From CAVXGU01 sp963761615 (GTDB lineage Bacteria > Acidobacteriota > Vicinamibacteria > Vicinamibacterales > CAVVIG01): a DNA stretch of 64,000 nt. Both the position numbers and the translations under genes were made by a program. The notes beneath the pieces are model-generated. The model was not told the DNA's origin and did no database searches. It saw only the letters and a program-made list of their open reading frames with translations. The stretch is taken from contig CAVXGU010000003.1 of NCBI GenBank assembly GCA_963761615.1, positions 1,178,001-1,242,000 of the forward strand, given 5' to 3'. Numbering within the stretch: position 1 is the stretch's first letter; every line of letters begins with the position of its first letter. Shown here in pieces: positions 25,265 through 34,050 of this stretch.

Positions 25265-25363
25265 CGAAAGGCCCAAGGCTGGCGCGAAGGGGTGATGGCA
25301 GATCGGTCCTGGGCCGACCCGGGATGACGTCAGCTCTCACGCTCCAAAGGCGTCATCAAGGGC

Positions 25364-25381
25364 GGGTCCCGGATTGAACAG
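25364..25381. promoter_or_regulatory. Island dyad upstream of the crp/fnr-like gene
   Basis: GGGTCCCGGATTGAACAG, 122 bp upstream of the regulator's ATG. The right half is strong (TTGAACAG), the left half weak. It would provide autoregulation. Confidence 0.4.
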
Positions 25382-25502
25382 CGTCGGCGCCGCCGAGCTG
25401 TCAGACTGGCATCACGATCAGTTCTGCAAACAACCACCGGGCGCCGGTATCCCGGCAAGTCGGTGTGAAGCGGTCGAGCTGAGCGGATGGAAAGACGGGC
25501 TC

Positions 25503-26156
25503 ATGACAGCCAAGCGACGCAAATCCTTCGACATCCACGCCTTCCTGTCCTCGTCGGGGATTGCGAGAAAGATCGTCCACTACCGGCGGTCCGAGACCAT
25601 CTTCTCGCAGGGTGAGCCCTGCGAGCACGTCCTCTACATCCAGCAAGGCAGCGTCAAGCTGTCGGTCGTCTCGAAGTCCGGTCGGGAGGCGGTCGTGGCG
25701 ATGTTGGGCCCCGGAGAGTTCTTCGGCGAAGGGGGCCTCGCGGGACAGTCCCTTCGCTTGGCCAGCGCGACCGCAGCGGTGGACAGCACGATTCTCCTCG
25801 TCGACAAGGACGAGATGATCAAGCTTCTGCACCAGGAGCGCGCCTTGTCCGACCGGTTCATCACCCACATGCTGTCGCGGAACATCCGGGTCGAGGAGGA
25901 CTTGATCGACCAGCTGTTCAACTCGAGCGAGAAACGGCTGGCCCGCACCCTCCTCCTGCTGGCGCGATACGGCAAGCACGACAACCCGGTCCGGCCGGTT
26001 CCGTCGATCTCGCAGGAGACGCTGGCGGAAATGATCGGCACGACGAGATCGCGCGTCAACTTCTTCATGAAGAAGTTCGAGCGGCTCGGATTCATCGAGT
26101 ACAAGAACGGGCTCAAGGTCAACAGCTCGCTGCTCACCGTCGTCCTGCACGACTAG
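25503..26156 (+). CDS. Crp/Fnr family transcriptional regulator
   Basis: A 217-residue regulator. The cyclic-nucleotide-binding fold occupies about residues 10-130 (SETIFSQGEPCEHVLYIQQG; VAMLGPGEFFGEGGLA). The C-terminal winged helix is about 165-205 (SISQETLAEMIGTTRSRVNF then FMKKFERLGFIEY). No FNR-type N-terminal cysteine cluster is present. The recognition helix lacks the RExxxR pattern of E. coli CRP, which fits a half-site TGTnCA rather than TGTGA. The start at 25503 is chosen because it begins the conserved fold; the frame is open further upstream. It is the obvious candidate to bind the island dyads. Its ligand is unknown. Confidence 0.93.
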   Translation: MTAKRRKSFDIHAFLSSSGIARKIVHYRRSETIFSQGEPCEHVLYIQQGSVKLSVVSKSGREAVVAMLGPGEFFGEGGLAGQSLRLASATAAVDSTILLVDKDEMIKLLHQERALSDRFITHMLSRNIRVEEDLIDQLFNSSEKRLARTLLLLARYGKHDNPVRPVPSISQETLAEMIGTTRSRVNFFMKKFERLGFIEYKNGLKVNSSLLTVVLHD

Positions 26157-26167
26157 CGCAGCCTCGC

Positions 26168-26185
26168 GTGTGCAATTCGGAACAG
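26168..26185. promoter_or_regulatory. Island dyad upstream of small ORF at 26218
   Basis: GTGTGCAATTCGGAACAG, 32 bp before the ATG of the 58-residue gene and just after the crp-like stop codon. It is close to the start, so it could repress rather than activate. Confidence 0.45.
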
Positions 26186-26217
26186 TTCGGACCCGACACT
26201 TCTGTTAGAAGAAGGAA

Positions 26218-26394
26218 ATGGCCTCCAATACCGATCACACAGAGTTCGAACGGCTCGTCCTTCAAATCGAGCGCGACCTCGTTGCACAGGCGCGGCTCAG
26301 AACCTTGCTGACGAGCGCCGATGCCACCGTCGCCGGCCACCGGCTGGAACTGAAGAGCGTCAAGGCCCGCATCAGCCGCTCCAAGCGCCCGTAA
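26218..26394 (+). CDS. Small helical protein of unknown function
   Basis: A 58-residue frame, MASNTDHTEFERLVLQIERD then LVAQARLRTLLTSADATVAG and a basic end (KARISRSKRP). GAAGGAA at 26210-26216 is a good ribosome-binding site for the ATG at 26218. It is predicted helical and soluble; no family is recognised. It follows the crp-like gene and an island dyad. Confidence 0.55.
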   Translation: MASNTDHTEFERLVLQIERDLVAQARLRTLLTSADATVAGHRLELKSVKARISRSKRP

Positions 26395-26466
26395 GCCATC
26401 CCCATCGGCCGAGGATCGCAGGATCGAACGTGGGAGATGCGGAGCTCCTCCTGTCGGGCTACGCCG

Positions 26467-26577
26467 TTACAGCGTTTTCGAGATCGATGTCGCCCCGAGA
26501 TCGGTGTAGCCGCGGACCGTCAGGTCCGCCAATGCGAAGCCGACCTGAAGGTCGGCCGCTACAGCGAAACGAAAACC
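26467..26577 (-). repeat. Intergenic palindromic repeat, copy 1 (one tandem unit)
   Basis: Minus-oriented copy of a repeat also at 38238-38361 and 42703-42914. The core has two head-to-head arms, GCCGACCTGAAGGTCGGC and GCGGACCGTCAGGTCCGC, each itself palindromic and separated by AATGCGAA. A tail follows with one full ~17-bp CGATCTCGGGGCGACAn unit, then CTCGAAAACGCTGTA. It lies between the small gene at 26218 and the FecR gene. Confidence 0.85.
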
Positions 26578-26685
26578 GCTCGGGGGCCCGGCCCCCGAGC
26601 AGTCCGACCACGAACAGCACGACCGCCACGACCGACGCCTCCGGCTTGCGGCGGCGCCACCGTGAGCGCGATCTGAGAAAAGCAC

Positions 26686-28632
26686 ATGAGCATGAGTATG
26701 AAGGCCAGATCGACAACGAGCCGCCACGTGATGAGTGCCGTGTGCCTCGTGGCACTGGTCAGCGTCACCGCCCCACAGCGTGCGTCCGCCGCCGGTGATG
26801 ACGACCCGCCGGATCGGGTCGCGCGCCTGAACTACCTGCGGGGCCCGGTGTCCTTCCAGCCGGCCGGTGAGGTCGACTGGGTGTCGGCGGCGGTCAATCA
26901 GCCCGCAACGACGGGCGACCGCCTGTGGACGGACGATAGCGGCCGCGCCGAAATGCACACCGGGTCGGCCACGATTCGGATGGGCGCCCGTACCGGCATG
27001 TCGTTCCTCAATCTGGACGACCGCACCACGCAGGTCGAGCTCTGGGAGGGCACGCTCAATATCCGCGTCGTGCGGCTCGACCCGGACGAGGTCTTCGAGG
27101 TCGACGCCCCGAATCAGGCTTTTTCCATTCTTCGCCCCGGCCAGTACCGCATCGAGGCGAGCGAGGACGGAGCGTCGACGATGGTGACCGTGCGGGCGGG
27201 CGAGGGCGAAGTGACCGGCGATGGCCAGATCTACCGCCTGGAGGCCGGCCTGACCGGAACGTTCTCGGGTACCCGGCCGCTCAGGGCGAGCATCGTCAGG
27301 TCGGGCGGCGACGACGAGTTCGACTCGTGGAGTCAGAGCCGGGACCGTCGCGACGACGCCTCGGCGTCGGCGCGGTACGTGTCGCCGTACGTCGTCGGCT
27401 ACCAGGATCTCGACGATTACGGCTCCTGGCGTACGGATGCGACTTACGGCAACGTGTGGACCCCGCGAGTGGCCGCCGGCTGGGCCCCCTATCGTGACGG
27501 CCACTGGGCGTGGGTGTCGCCGTGGGGCTGGACCTGGGTTGACGACGCCCCGTGGGGCTACGCGCCGTTTCACTACGGCCGCTGGGTGCATACCGGGAGC
27601 GCCTGGGGCTGGATCCCTGGACCGGTCGCGGTCCGAGCGGTGTATGCGCCCGCGCTCGTGGTCTTCTTCGGCGGCGCGAAGTTCGGGGTGTCGCTGTCCG
27701 CAGGTGCTGGCAACGTCGGGTGGTTTCCGCTCGGCCCGGGCGAGGTCTATGTGCCCGCCTATCCGAGCAGCCGCGCCTACGTCGAGCGCGTCAACGTCAG
27801 CGAGACCAGGGTCAGCGGTGCGGCCATCGCGCAGGTGTCCGGCAACGGTACCGGCGCGAACCTGCGCTTCGCGAACCGGGACGTACGGGGCGGCGTGACG
27901 GTGGTGTCGCGGGGCACGTTTACCGGCGCCCAGCCGGTGGGCAGAGCCGTCGTTTCGGTCAGCCAACAGGAGATCGCCTCGGGTCCCATCAGTCGGCGGG
28001 CGCAGGTGGCTCCGACGAGGGACAGCGTGTTCGGACGCACGGTCCAGGCGGGCACCCGCGTGGCTCAGCCCCCGGCTGCGGCGGCCAGCCGGGTCGTGGT
28101 CGCCCGGACCGCACCGCCCGCCGCGCCGGTGCCATTCTCGCGACAGCAGCAGAGGCTCGCCGCGCAGCCGGGCCAGCCACTCGCAAGGGGTGACGTCGAG
28201 AGCCTGCGGTCCACGAGCGCCACGACGGAGTCACCCCGCGTGAGGTTGGCTCCGCCCGGGAGGGTCGTGACGCCGGCATCCGGCCAGCGCGGAGTCCGGC
28301 CGGCCGACGCGCCGGTAGTGGAGAAGCCTGCCCGGGGAAATGGAAACGCGCATCAGGCGGCGCCGAACGCACCCGAGACGCGTTCCGATCGACCGGCCAG
28401 GGCGAATCGCCCGCAGCCGGCCGGCGCGCCGGCGGAGAAGCCCGCCCGTGCCGATGCCAGCCCGAACGAACCGGCGACGCCTGCCAGGTCGAACGCCCAC
28501 CCGCCGCAGGGTCCGGGCGACAAGAAGGCCGAGACGTCGGCGAAGGACAAGAAGGCCCCGGGGAAGAAGGTCCCGGGGAAGAAGGTTCCGGCAAAGAAGG
28601 ACGCGAAGGACCAGGGGGATGACAAGAAGTAG
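26686..28632 (+). CDS. FecR/DUF6600 secreted protein with Lys-rich tail
   Basis: A 648-residue exported protein. Signal peptide about 1-36, then a FecR-like domain (VARLNYLRGPVSFQPAGEVD; residues about 44-165). Next is a DUF6600 region rich in Trp/Tyr/Gly-His-Trp (VAAGWAPYRDGHWAWVSPWG; APFHYGRWVHTGSAWGWIPG; about 240-335). A long low-complexity Pro/Ala/Arg region ends in KKAPGKKVPGKKVPAKK. This family is common and often multicopy in Acidobacteriota; function is unknown. Nearby in-frame ATGs at 26692 and 26698 are alternative starts. The CHAD gene follows 23 bases later. Confidence 0.85.
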   Translation: MSMSMKARSTTSRHVMSAVCLVALVSVTAPQRASAAGDDDPPDRVARLNYLRGPVSFQPAGEVDWVSAAVNQPATTGDRLWTDDSGRAEMHTGSATIRMGARTGMSFLNLDDRTTQVELWEGTLNIRVVRLDPDEVFEVDAPNQAFSILRPGQYRIEASEDGASTMVTVRAGEGEVTGDGQIYRLEAGLTGTFSGTRPLRASIVRSGGDDEFDSWSQSRDRRDDASASARYVSPYVVGYQDLDDYGSWRTDATYGNVWTPRVAAGWAPYRDGHWAWVSPWGWTWVDDAPWGYAPFHYGRWVHTGSAWGWIPGPVAVRAVYAPALVVFFGGAKFGVSLSAGAGNVGWFPLGPGEVYVPAYPSSRAYVERVNVSETRVSGAAIAQVSGNGTGANLRFANRDVRGGVTVVSRGTFTGAQPVGRAVVSVSQQEIASGPISRRAQVAPTRDSVFGRTVQAGTRVAQPPAAAASRVVVARTAPPAAPVPFSRQQQRLAAQPGQPLARGDVESLRSTSATTESPRVRLAPPGRVVTPASGQRGVRPADAPVVEKPARGNGNAHQAAPNAPETRSDRPARANRPQPAGAPAEKPARADASPNEPATPARSNAHPPQGPGDKKAETSAKDKKAPGKKVPGKKVPAKKDAKDQGDDKK

Positions 28633-28655
28633 ACCGACCGGCGCCGCGTCAGGGC

Positions 28656-29543
28656 ATGGCATTCCGACTTAGGCCCGGGGAGCCGGTCGCCCGGGAATTG
28701 TCCCGTGTGGTGGCCGAGGAGTTCGCGGAGGCGATCGAGGGGCTCGTCCGGCAGGAGGGCGCGGATCGCGCCGAAGCGGTTCACGGCGTCCGCACGTGCG
28801 TCAAGAAGACTCGAGCCGTTCTGCACCTGCTCGAGAAGAACCTGGGGGACGACTACGGCGCGCTCGACGGGCGCCTGAGGCGCATCGCGCACCGATTGTC
28901 GCCGCTGCGCGACCTCGACGCCGGCGCGGAGACCGTGATCGCGCTTCGCGATCGCTATCCTGGCCTCGTCACGGGCCCCGTCCTTCGCGCGGCCCAGCAG
29001 GGGCTGCGCGCCGGCGTCCGCCGCGCCGAGCCCCGGCTCGATCCCGAGCGGCTGTTCGGGCAACTCGCCCGCGCGCTCGAGCGATCACGCGAGCCGGTGC
29101 GACGGGGAATCCGCGGTGCGGCACGCTCGAGCGCCGTGCGCGTCGGCGTCGCCCGGGGCTATCGACGCGCGCGCCACGCGATGGCCTCCGTCTGCGCGCA
29201 TCCGGACGATGCGCAGTTCCACAGGTGGCGCCGGCGCGTCAAGGACCACTGGTACCGGGTACGGCTGATCGAGGGGCTCGCCGATCAGATGCCGCGCCGG
29301 ATTGGGCGTCTGAAGCAGCTGGAGACCTGCCTTGGCACCGACCACGACCTCGTCGTGCTCCGCGAGACCCTGGTGAAGTCGTCCGCGAGATTCGGAGATC
29401 CTCGAATGACGGCCGTCGTCCTGGGCTGCATGGCCACGTATCAGACGGCGCTGCGGCGGCACGCGCTGAAGCGCGGCCGACGGCTGTTTGCACGCACGGC
29501 GCGGGACTTCCGTGCCCGGATGGACGGAAGACCGACTACCTAG
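28656..29543 (+). CDS. CHAD domain protein
   Basis: A 295-residue all-helical protein with a CHAD (conserved histidine alpha-helical) domain: AVHGVRTCVKKTRAVLHLLE, RRIAHRLSPLRDLDAGAE and FHRWRRRVKDHWYRVRLIEG, with conserved His and many Arg/Lys. CHAD domains bind inorganic polyphosphate and often localise to polyphosphate granules. It lacks the N-terminal CYTH (triphosphatase) domain often fused to it. Its place in a stress and energy-storage island fits polyphosphate biology. Its 3' end overlaps the convergent nhaA-like gene by four bases. Confidence 0.88.
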   Translation: MAFRLRPGEPVARELSRVVAEEFAEAIEGLVRQEGADRAEAVHGVRTCVKKTRAVLHLLEKNLGDDYGALDGRLRRIAHRLSPLRDLDAGAETVIALRDRYPGLVTGPVLRAAQQGLRAGVRRAEPRLDPERLFGQLARALERSREPVRRGIRGAARSSAVRVGVARGYRRARHAMASVCAHPDDAQFHRWRRRVKDHWYRVRLIEGLADQMPRRIGRLKQLETCLGTDHDLVVLRETLVKSSARFGDPRMTAVVLGCMATYQTALRRHALKRGRRLFARTARDFRARMDGRPTT

Positions 29544-30703
29544 AAGACAGGCTGCTTCGAGAGCGGAGCCGCGTGGAATCGACCCACTCCGAGCAGCCAC
29601 GCCGCGAGGAACGCGAGACCCGCGCCGGCCAGGGTCAGCAGGGCGCCGGTCTTGAGCTGGAGACGGAGCGGTCCAAGCCCGAACGACGAGGCGGCGAAGA
29701 ACAGTCCCACGGTGAGTCCGACCGACGCCGCCAACCCGATGATCAGCAGCTCCTTCCGGCCCACGCGAGGCGTCCGGTGCAGTCCGACGGCAACGGCGAC
29801 CTCGGCGCCCGCCAGGATGCCGATGGGCCGCCCGATGACCGTCGCGATGGGCACCGCCCACATCCCGGGCTCGAGGCCGTGCAGGGGAACCCCGGCGTTG
29901 ACCAGCCCGAAGAGGAACAGCACGACCTGAACGAGCGGTGCTGCCCAGCGCTCGAACCGTGACAGCGCATCGCGTGCCTCGGGTGTCGTGTCGATGAACA
30001 GTCCGGCGTGACGTCTGGCATGCGGTACGAACGGCACGATGAGCACCAGGGCGAGCGCCGGATGCACGCCGCCGAGGAACAGGCCATACCAGGAGAGGCA
30101 CCCTGGCAGGACGAGATACGGCCAGAAGGAGGCGACGCCCCGTCGGCGCATGGCGAGCGCCAGTCCCATCGCCAGACCCACAAGCGCCGTTCCCATCGCG
30201 AGACGGACGGGGGTGGCCGGATCGAGGGCTGCCAGGATCAACAGCCCGATGGCATCCGAGGCGATCGCCAGTACCAGGAGAAACGGCACGGCCGGGTGGC
30301 GTCCGAAGATCAGGCGGCCGACCAGGTAGCACGCCGCCACGTCGATCGCGGAGGTCACGACCCATGCCTGGACGAGCATCGGCTCGGCCAGTTCATGCAG
30401 CAACCCGACATAGAGGAGCGCCGGAACGACGACGCCGCCGACGGCCGCCGCGACGGGCAGCGCCGCCCGCCGCCAGGGATGCAGGTCGCCGCCAGGCAGG
30501 GTGGCTTCCACGACCTCCTTCGTCATGATCGCGAAGAAGAACGCGATGCCGATCTCGTTCACGGGGAAGTCGAGCGCGTGGGAGAAGCGGTAGTAGCTCG
30601 CCGCGAAGGTATTGGCCCAGACGAGTGCCCCCGCGCAGCCGAGCGGCAGCACCAGGAGCGAATCGACGATGAACAGCGGGATGCGAAAGCGCGTGCGATC
30701 CAC
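29540..30703 (-). CDS. NhaA-family Na+/H+ antiporter-like protein
   Basis: A 387-residue membrane protein with about eleven hydrophobic helices. NhaA family features are FPVNEIGIAFFFAIMTKEVV, LHPWRRAALPVAAAVGGVVV, SAIDVAACYLVGRLIFGRHP and FLFGLVNAGVPL. In canonical NhaA two adjacent aspartates bind the ion; here the matching segment reads LAIASDAIGLLIL with a single Asp. It may be a divergent antiporter with altered stoichiometry or specificity. Convergent with the CHAD gene; 11 bases downstream of the phosphatase gene on the same strand. Confidence 0.82.
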   Translation of the reverse strand: MDRTRFRIPLFIVDSLLVLPLGCAGALVWANTFAASYYRFSHALDFPVNEIGIAFFFAIMTKEVVEATLPGGDLHPWRRAALPVAAAVGGVVVPALLYVGLLHELAEPMLVQAWVVTSAIDVAACYLVGRLIFGRHPAVPFLLVLAIASDAIGLLILAALDPATPVRLAMGTALVGLAMGLALAMRRRGVASFWPYLVLPGCLSWYGLFLGGVHPALALVLIVPFVPHARRHAGLFIDTTPEARDALSRFERWAAPLVQVVLFLFGLVNAGVPLHGLEPGMWAVPIATVIGRPIGILAGAEVAVAVGLHRTPRVGRKELLIIGLAASVGLTVGLFFAASSFGLGPLRLQLKTGALLTLAGAGLAFLAAWLLGVGRFHAAPLSKQPVF

Positions 30704-30714
30704 GTGCGGTCCTG

Positions 30715-31623
30715 CTACCGTCCCGCGGGCCCGACCAGGGTCTCGCCCGTGCCCGGTCGCGCCGGGAGGTGAATGGTCCCCGAATCGACGACGAGGCCGG
30801 TGCGGCTCACCGCCTGGAACCAGAGCTCGTCGCCGAGAATTTCCACCAGCATGAAGCTGTTGTCCCGATCGAACCCCGCCGCGGTCATGGCCGACCGCCT
30901 GAGGTCGCCCTTCCGCAGTTCCCCCGCGGAACCGGAGACGAAGTAGGAGATCCCTTTCTGTGGTCTCAGCCGCTCATAGATGTGGTCGTGACCGGAGAAC
31001 ACGACGTCCACGCCGTAGGTCACAAAGAGCGGCTCCAGGACGACGCGCAGGTTCAGATCCGATCCATGGGTGGCGCCGTCGGAGTAGAGGGGATGATGGA
31101 AATAGACGATCTTCCACGCGTCGGACGAGGCCTTCAAGGCCCCTTGCAGCCAGGCCTGCTGCTTCGGGTCCAGGTCGTCGCTGTCGAGGACGAAGAACCG
31201 GACGTTCCGCTCCGCGAAGGTGTAGTAGCGTTCCCCGCCCATGTGGAATCCGGGGTAGTTCCGATTGTCCGGGCTGTCGTGATTGCCGAGCGCGGCATAG
31301 AAGGTCACGCCGGCATCGAGCAGCCCCCTGTAGGGCTGCGCGAACTTCTGGTCGAGATCCTTCGCCGTCTGGCCCCCGTAGATGTTGTCGCCCAGCATGA
31401 TCACCCGGTCGAAGGGGAACGTCACGTGGGAACGCAACATCTGGGCGGCGACGTCGAACTGGGAGCGGGCGCCGTCACCCGAGTCGCCGATGACGGCGAA
31501 CTTCACCGAATCGGCCGCATCGGGCAGCCGCACGTCCTGTGCCACGGCGATCTGGCCGGTGCTGACAACGGCCAGCACCGCCAGAAGCCGCACGAACGCC
31601 CGATAGCTCGCCCGACTGCTCAC
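30715..31623 (-). CDS. Secreted purple-acid-phosphatase-like metallophosphoesterase
   Basis: A 302-residue exported phosphoesterase. Signal peptide about 1-28, then the five metal-binding blocks in order: FAVIGDSGDG, MLGDNIYGG, AALGNHDS, IVYFHHPLYS and FSGHDHIYER. These match the calcineurin-like/PAP superfamily. It probably releases phosphate from organic or inorganic phosphoesters in the periplasm. It is next to nhaA-like and a small secreted protein on the same strand. Substrate is not predictable from sequence. Confidence 0.9.
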   Translation of the reverse strand: MSSRASYRAFVRLLAVLAVVSTGQIAVAQDVRLPDAADSVKFAVIGDSGDGARSQFDVAAQMLRSHVTFPFDRVIMLGDNIYGGQTAKDLDQKFAQPYRGLLDAGVTFYAALGNHDSPDNRNYPGFHMGGERYYTFAERNVRFFVLDSDDLDPKQQAWLQGALKASSDAWKIVYFHHPLYSDGATHGSDLNLRVVLEPLFVTYGVDVVFSGHDHIYERLRPQKGISYFVSGSAGELRKGDLRRSAMTAAGFDRDNSFMLVEILGDELWFQAVSRTGLVVDSGTIHLPARPGTGETLVGPAGR

Positions 31624-31655
31624 GGTTCAGCGAGCGGGCTGAAGCCAGCCTGACA

Positions 31656-32078
31656 TTACCGGCAGACTCCCGCGATTCTCTTCATGTGGGTCACGCCCAG
31701 GTAGGCAGCGCTCCCCTCGGTCTCGGCGTGCGTGTCGCCGGTCGGGCCGTCGACCTTCGTGTCGGTCTTCATCTCGACGCTGCCGTTGCCGCGATCGCCG
31801 AGCTTTCCGTCGATCTGCACGCGGCGGCCGACGACCTTGGAAAAGTCTTCCTTGCTCGAGACCAGCGTGTAGGCGTGCATGGGATGGGTCTTGTTGGCGA
31901 CCTCGGTCAGGACATAGTCGCCGTCCGACCGGGTGGTCACGCAGCCGGTGACCCTCATGGCCTTCCCGTTCTCGACCGTGATCTTCGTCGTCGTGGTCGT
32001 CTGGTTCGCCTGGGCGACGAGCGCCACGGCTCCGGCAACTGCAAAGCAACACGTGAGCGTCACACTGGTTTTTGTCAT
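31656..32078 (-). CDS. Small secreted protein (acidobacterial type, DUF5818-like)
   Basis: A 140-residue exported protein. Signal peptide TSVTLTCCFAVAGAVALVAQ, then a small beta-domain with VTGCVTTRSDGDYVLTEVAN and RRVQIDGKLGDRG. It ends with VTHMKRIAGVCR; the two separated cysteines may form a disulfide. Similar short secreted proteins are frequent in Acidobacteriota genomes, with unknown function. The start at 32078 is chosen because it begins the signal peptide. An island dyad lies 35 bp upstream, shared with the divergent ABC exporter. Confidence 0.7.
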   Translation of the reverse strand: MTKTSVTLTCCFAVAGAVALVAQANQTTTTTKITVENGKAMRVTGCVTTRSDGDYVLTEVANKTHPMHAYTLVSSKEDFSKVVGRRVQIDGKLGDRGNGSVEMKTDTKVDGPTGDTHAETEGSAAYLGVTHMKRIAGVCR

Positions 32079-32112
32079 GTCGACCAGCCTAGCTGCCCTG
32101 TCCCAGATCCCC

Positions 32113-32130
32113 CTGTCTCCAATTGCACAG
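32113..32130. promoter_or_regulatory. Island dyad between divergent secreted protein and ABC exporter
   Basis: CTGTCTCCAATTGCACAG, with both end quartets exact (CTGT, ACAG). It is 35 bp from the minus-strand start at 32078 and 42 bp from the plus-strand start at 32173. Confidence 0.5.
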
Positions 32131-32172
32131 CCCGCCTTCGGCGCGCTCCCTAGAGTGGGATAGACCCAGGAC

Positions 32173-34014
32173 ATGTCTGAAGTCGCGACGCCGCGCTCAC
32201 GCTCGCCCTCCGGTCGCACGCTGAGGGTCATGGACCTGGTGCGGCCCTACTGGAAGGCGTTGACGATCGCGCTGGTGGCGGTGCTCGGCGAAACGCTCAC
32301 GGACATCCTCGAGCCGTGGCCCATCAAGGTCGTCGTCGACAACATCCTGCAGGGGAAGGCGCTGCCCGCGCGCCTCGGGGCCGCCGTCTCTGGCCTCTTC
32401 GGCCGGAACACGTACGCCACCGTCAACTTCGCGGTGGCGGCCGTGGCGGCGATCGCCGTGGTCGGCGCCCTCAGCGCCTACCTCGAGACGTACCTGACGA
32501 CGAACGTGAGCCAGTGGGTGGGACACGACCTGAGGCGGACGCTCTATCACCACATTCAACGCCTGTCCCTCGCGGAACACGACCAGTCGCGAAGCGGCGA
32601 TTTCATCACGCGGGTGACGAGCGACATCGAGGCGGTGCAGGACTTCATCAGCTCGGCGCTCCTCGGGATGCTCGTCGACGTGATGACGCTGGTCGGCATG
32701 ATCGGCGTCATGTTCTATCTCAACTGGCGCTTCACGCTGATTGCCCTCTCGGTCTCGCCGGTGCTGTTCGTGGTGGTCTACTCCTTCACACGCCGCATCA
32801 AGCGGGCATCGCGCGCGGTCCGCCGGAGGGAGGGCGACCTCCTGTCCATCGTCTCGGAAGTACTGTCCTCGATTCGCGTCGTGCAGGCCTTTGCCCGGGA
32901 AGACTACGAGCAGGCGCGGTTCGAGTCCGAGAGCCTGGCGAATGTCGAAGCCGGGCTCGAAGCACGCAACATCAAGGCGACCCTGGCGCCTGTGGTCGAG
33001 GTGATCGTCGCGATCGGGACCTGCCTCGTGCTCTGGTTCGGCGCGCGTCTTGCGCTCGCCGGAGAGCTGAGCGCCGGCGTCCTCATCGTCTTTCTGCTGT
33101 ATCTCGGGAAGATGTACAAGCCCATGCGGGACCTGTCGAAGATGACCGACACCGTGTCCAAGGCGGCCGTGGGCTACGAGCGCATCCAGGAAGTGCTGGA
33201 CATCGAGAGCCGCGTGCGGGATCTGCCGGGCGCCAGAAAGGCTCCCCGACTCGCCGGGCGCATCAGCCTCGACCGTGTGAGCTTCAGCTACGACGCCGGC
33301 GGGGAAGTGCTGAAGGACGTCAGCCTCACCATCGAGGCCGGGCAGGTGGCGGCGATCGTCGGTCCGTCGGGAACCGGAAAGACCACCCTCGCGAGCCTGA
33401 TCCCCCGCTTCTACGATCCCACGTCCGGATCCGTCTGCATCGACGGCACGGACGTGCGCCGGTATCGCCTCAAGTCCGTGCGGGACCAGATCAGCTTCGT
33501 GCTGCAGGACACGCTCCTGTTCCGCGCCACGATCTGGGAAAACATCGCCTACGGCAGGCCCGATGCCTCACCCAGGGCCATCAGGCACGCGGCCGAGCTG
33601 GCCAACGCGTGCGAGTTCATCGAGGCGATGCCCGACGGGTACGACACGATGGTCGGCGAGCGTGGCGTCACGCTGTCGGGCGGTCAGCGCCAGCGCATTG
33701 CCATCGCCCGCGCGATCATTCGCGAGACGCCCATCCTGATTCTCGACGAGCCGACCGCGGGCCTGGACGCGGCGGCCGAGCAGTCGGTGATCGCCGCCCT
33801 GGACACCCTGATGAAGGGGCGCACCTCGGTCGTCATCGCCCATCATCTCGGCACGATCCGCCACGCCGACGTCATCTTCGTCATCAAGGGCGCGGTGCTC
33901 GTCGAGCGGGGCACCCACGAGGAGCTGCTGGCTCAGAACGGGGTGTATGCCGAATTGCACAGAATCCAGACCTCCGAGGGGTCCACAATCGCTCTCCCGC
34001 AGCCAGCTGCCTGA
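32173..34014 (+). CDS. ABC exporter, fused permease and ATPase (MsbA/MDR type)
   Basis: A 613-residue half-transporter that should work as a homodimer in the inner membrane. An N-terminal six-helix ABC transporter domain covers about 18-320. The nucleotide-binding domain has Walker A GPSGTGKTT, Q-loop SFVLQDTLLF, signature LSGGQRQRIAIARAI, Walker B ILILDEPTAGLD and switch histidine IAHHLGTI. Substrate cannot be read: lipid, drug or peptide are all possible. It starts a plus-strand run with the kinase-like and PLD-like genes. Confidence 0.92.
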   Translation: MSEVATPRSRSPSGRTLRVMDLVRPYWKALTIALVAVLGETLTDILEPWPIKVVVDNILQGKALPARLGAAVSGLFGRNTYATVNFAVAAVAAIAVVGALSAYLETYLTTNVSQWVGHDLRRTLYHHIQRLSLAEHDQSRSGDFITRVTSDIEAVQDFISSALLGMLVDVMTLVGMIGVMFYLNWRFTLIALSVSPVLFVVVYSFTRRIKRASRAVRRREGDLLSIVSEVLSSIRVVQAFAREDYEQARFESESLANVEAGLEARNIKATLAPVVEVIVAIGTCLVLWFGARLALAGELSAGVLIVFLLYLGKMYKPMRDLSKMTDTVSKAAVGYERIQEVLDIESRVRDLPGARKAPRLAGRISLDRVSFSYDAGGEVLKDVSLTIEAGQVAAIVGPSGTGKTTLASLIPRFYDPTSGSVCIDGTDVRRYRLKSVRDQISFVLQDTLLFRATIWENIAYGRPDASPRAIRHAAELANACEFIEAMPDGYDTMVGERGVTLSGGQRQRIAIARAIIRETPILILDEPTAGLDAAAEQSVIAALDTLMKGRTSVVIAHHLGTIRHADVIFVIKGAVLVERGTHEELLAQNGVYAELHRIQTSEGSTIALPQPAA

Positions 34015-34050
34015 TTCAAGGCCGTCGCTGCCGAAGAAGGGTGCAGAGCC

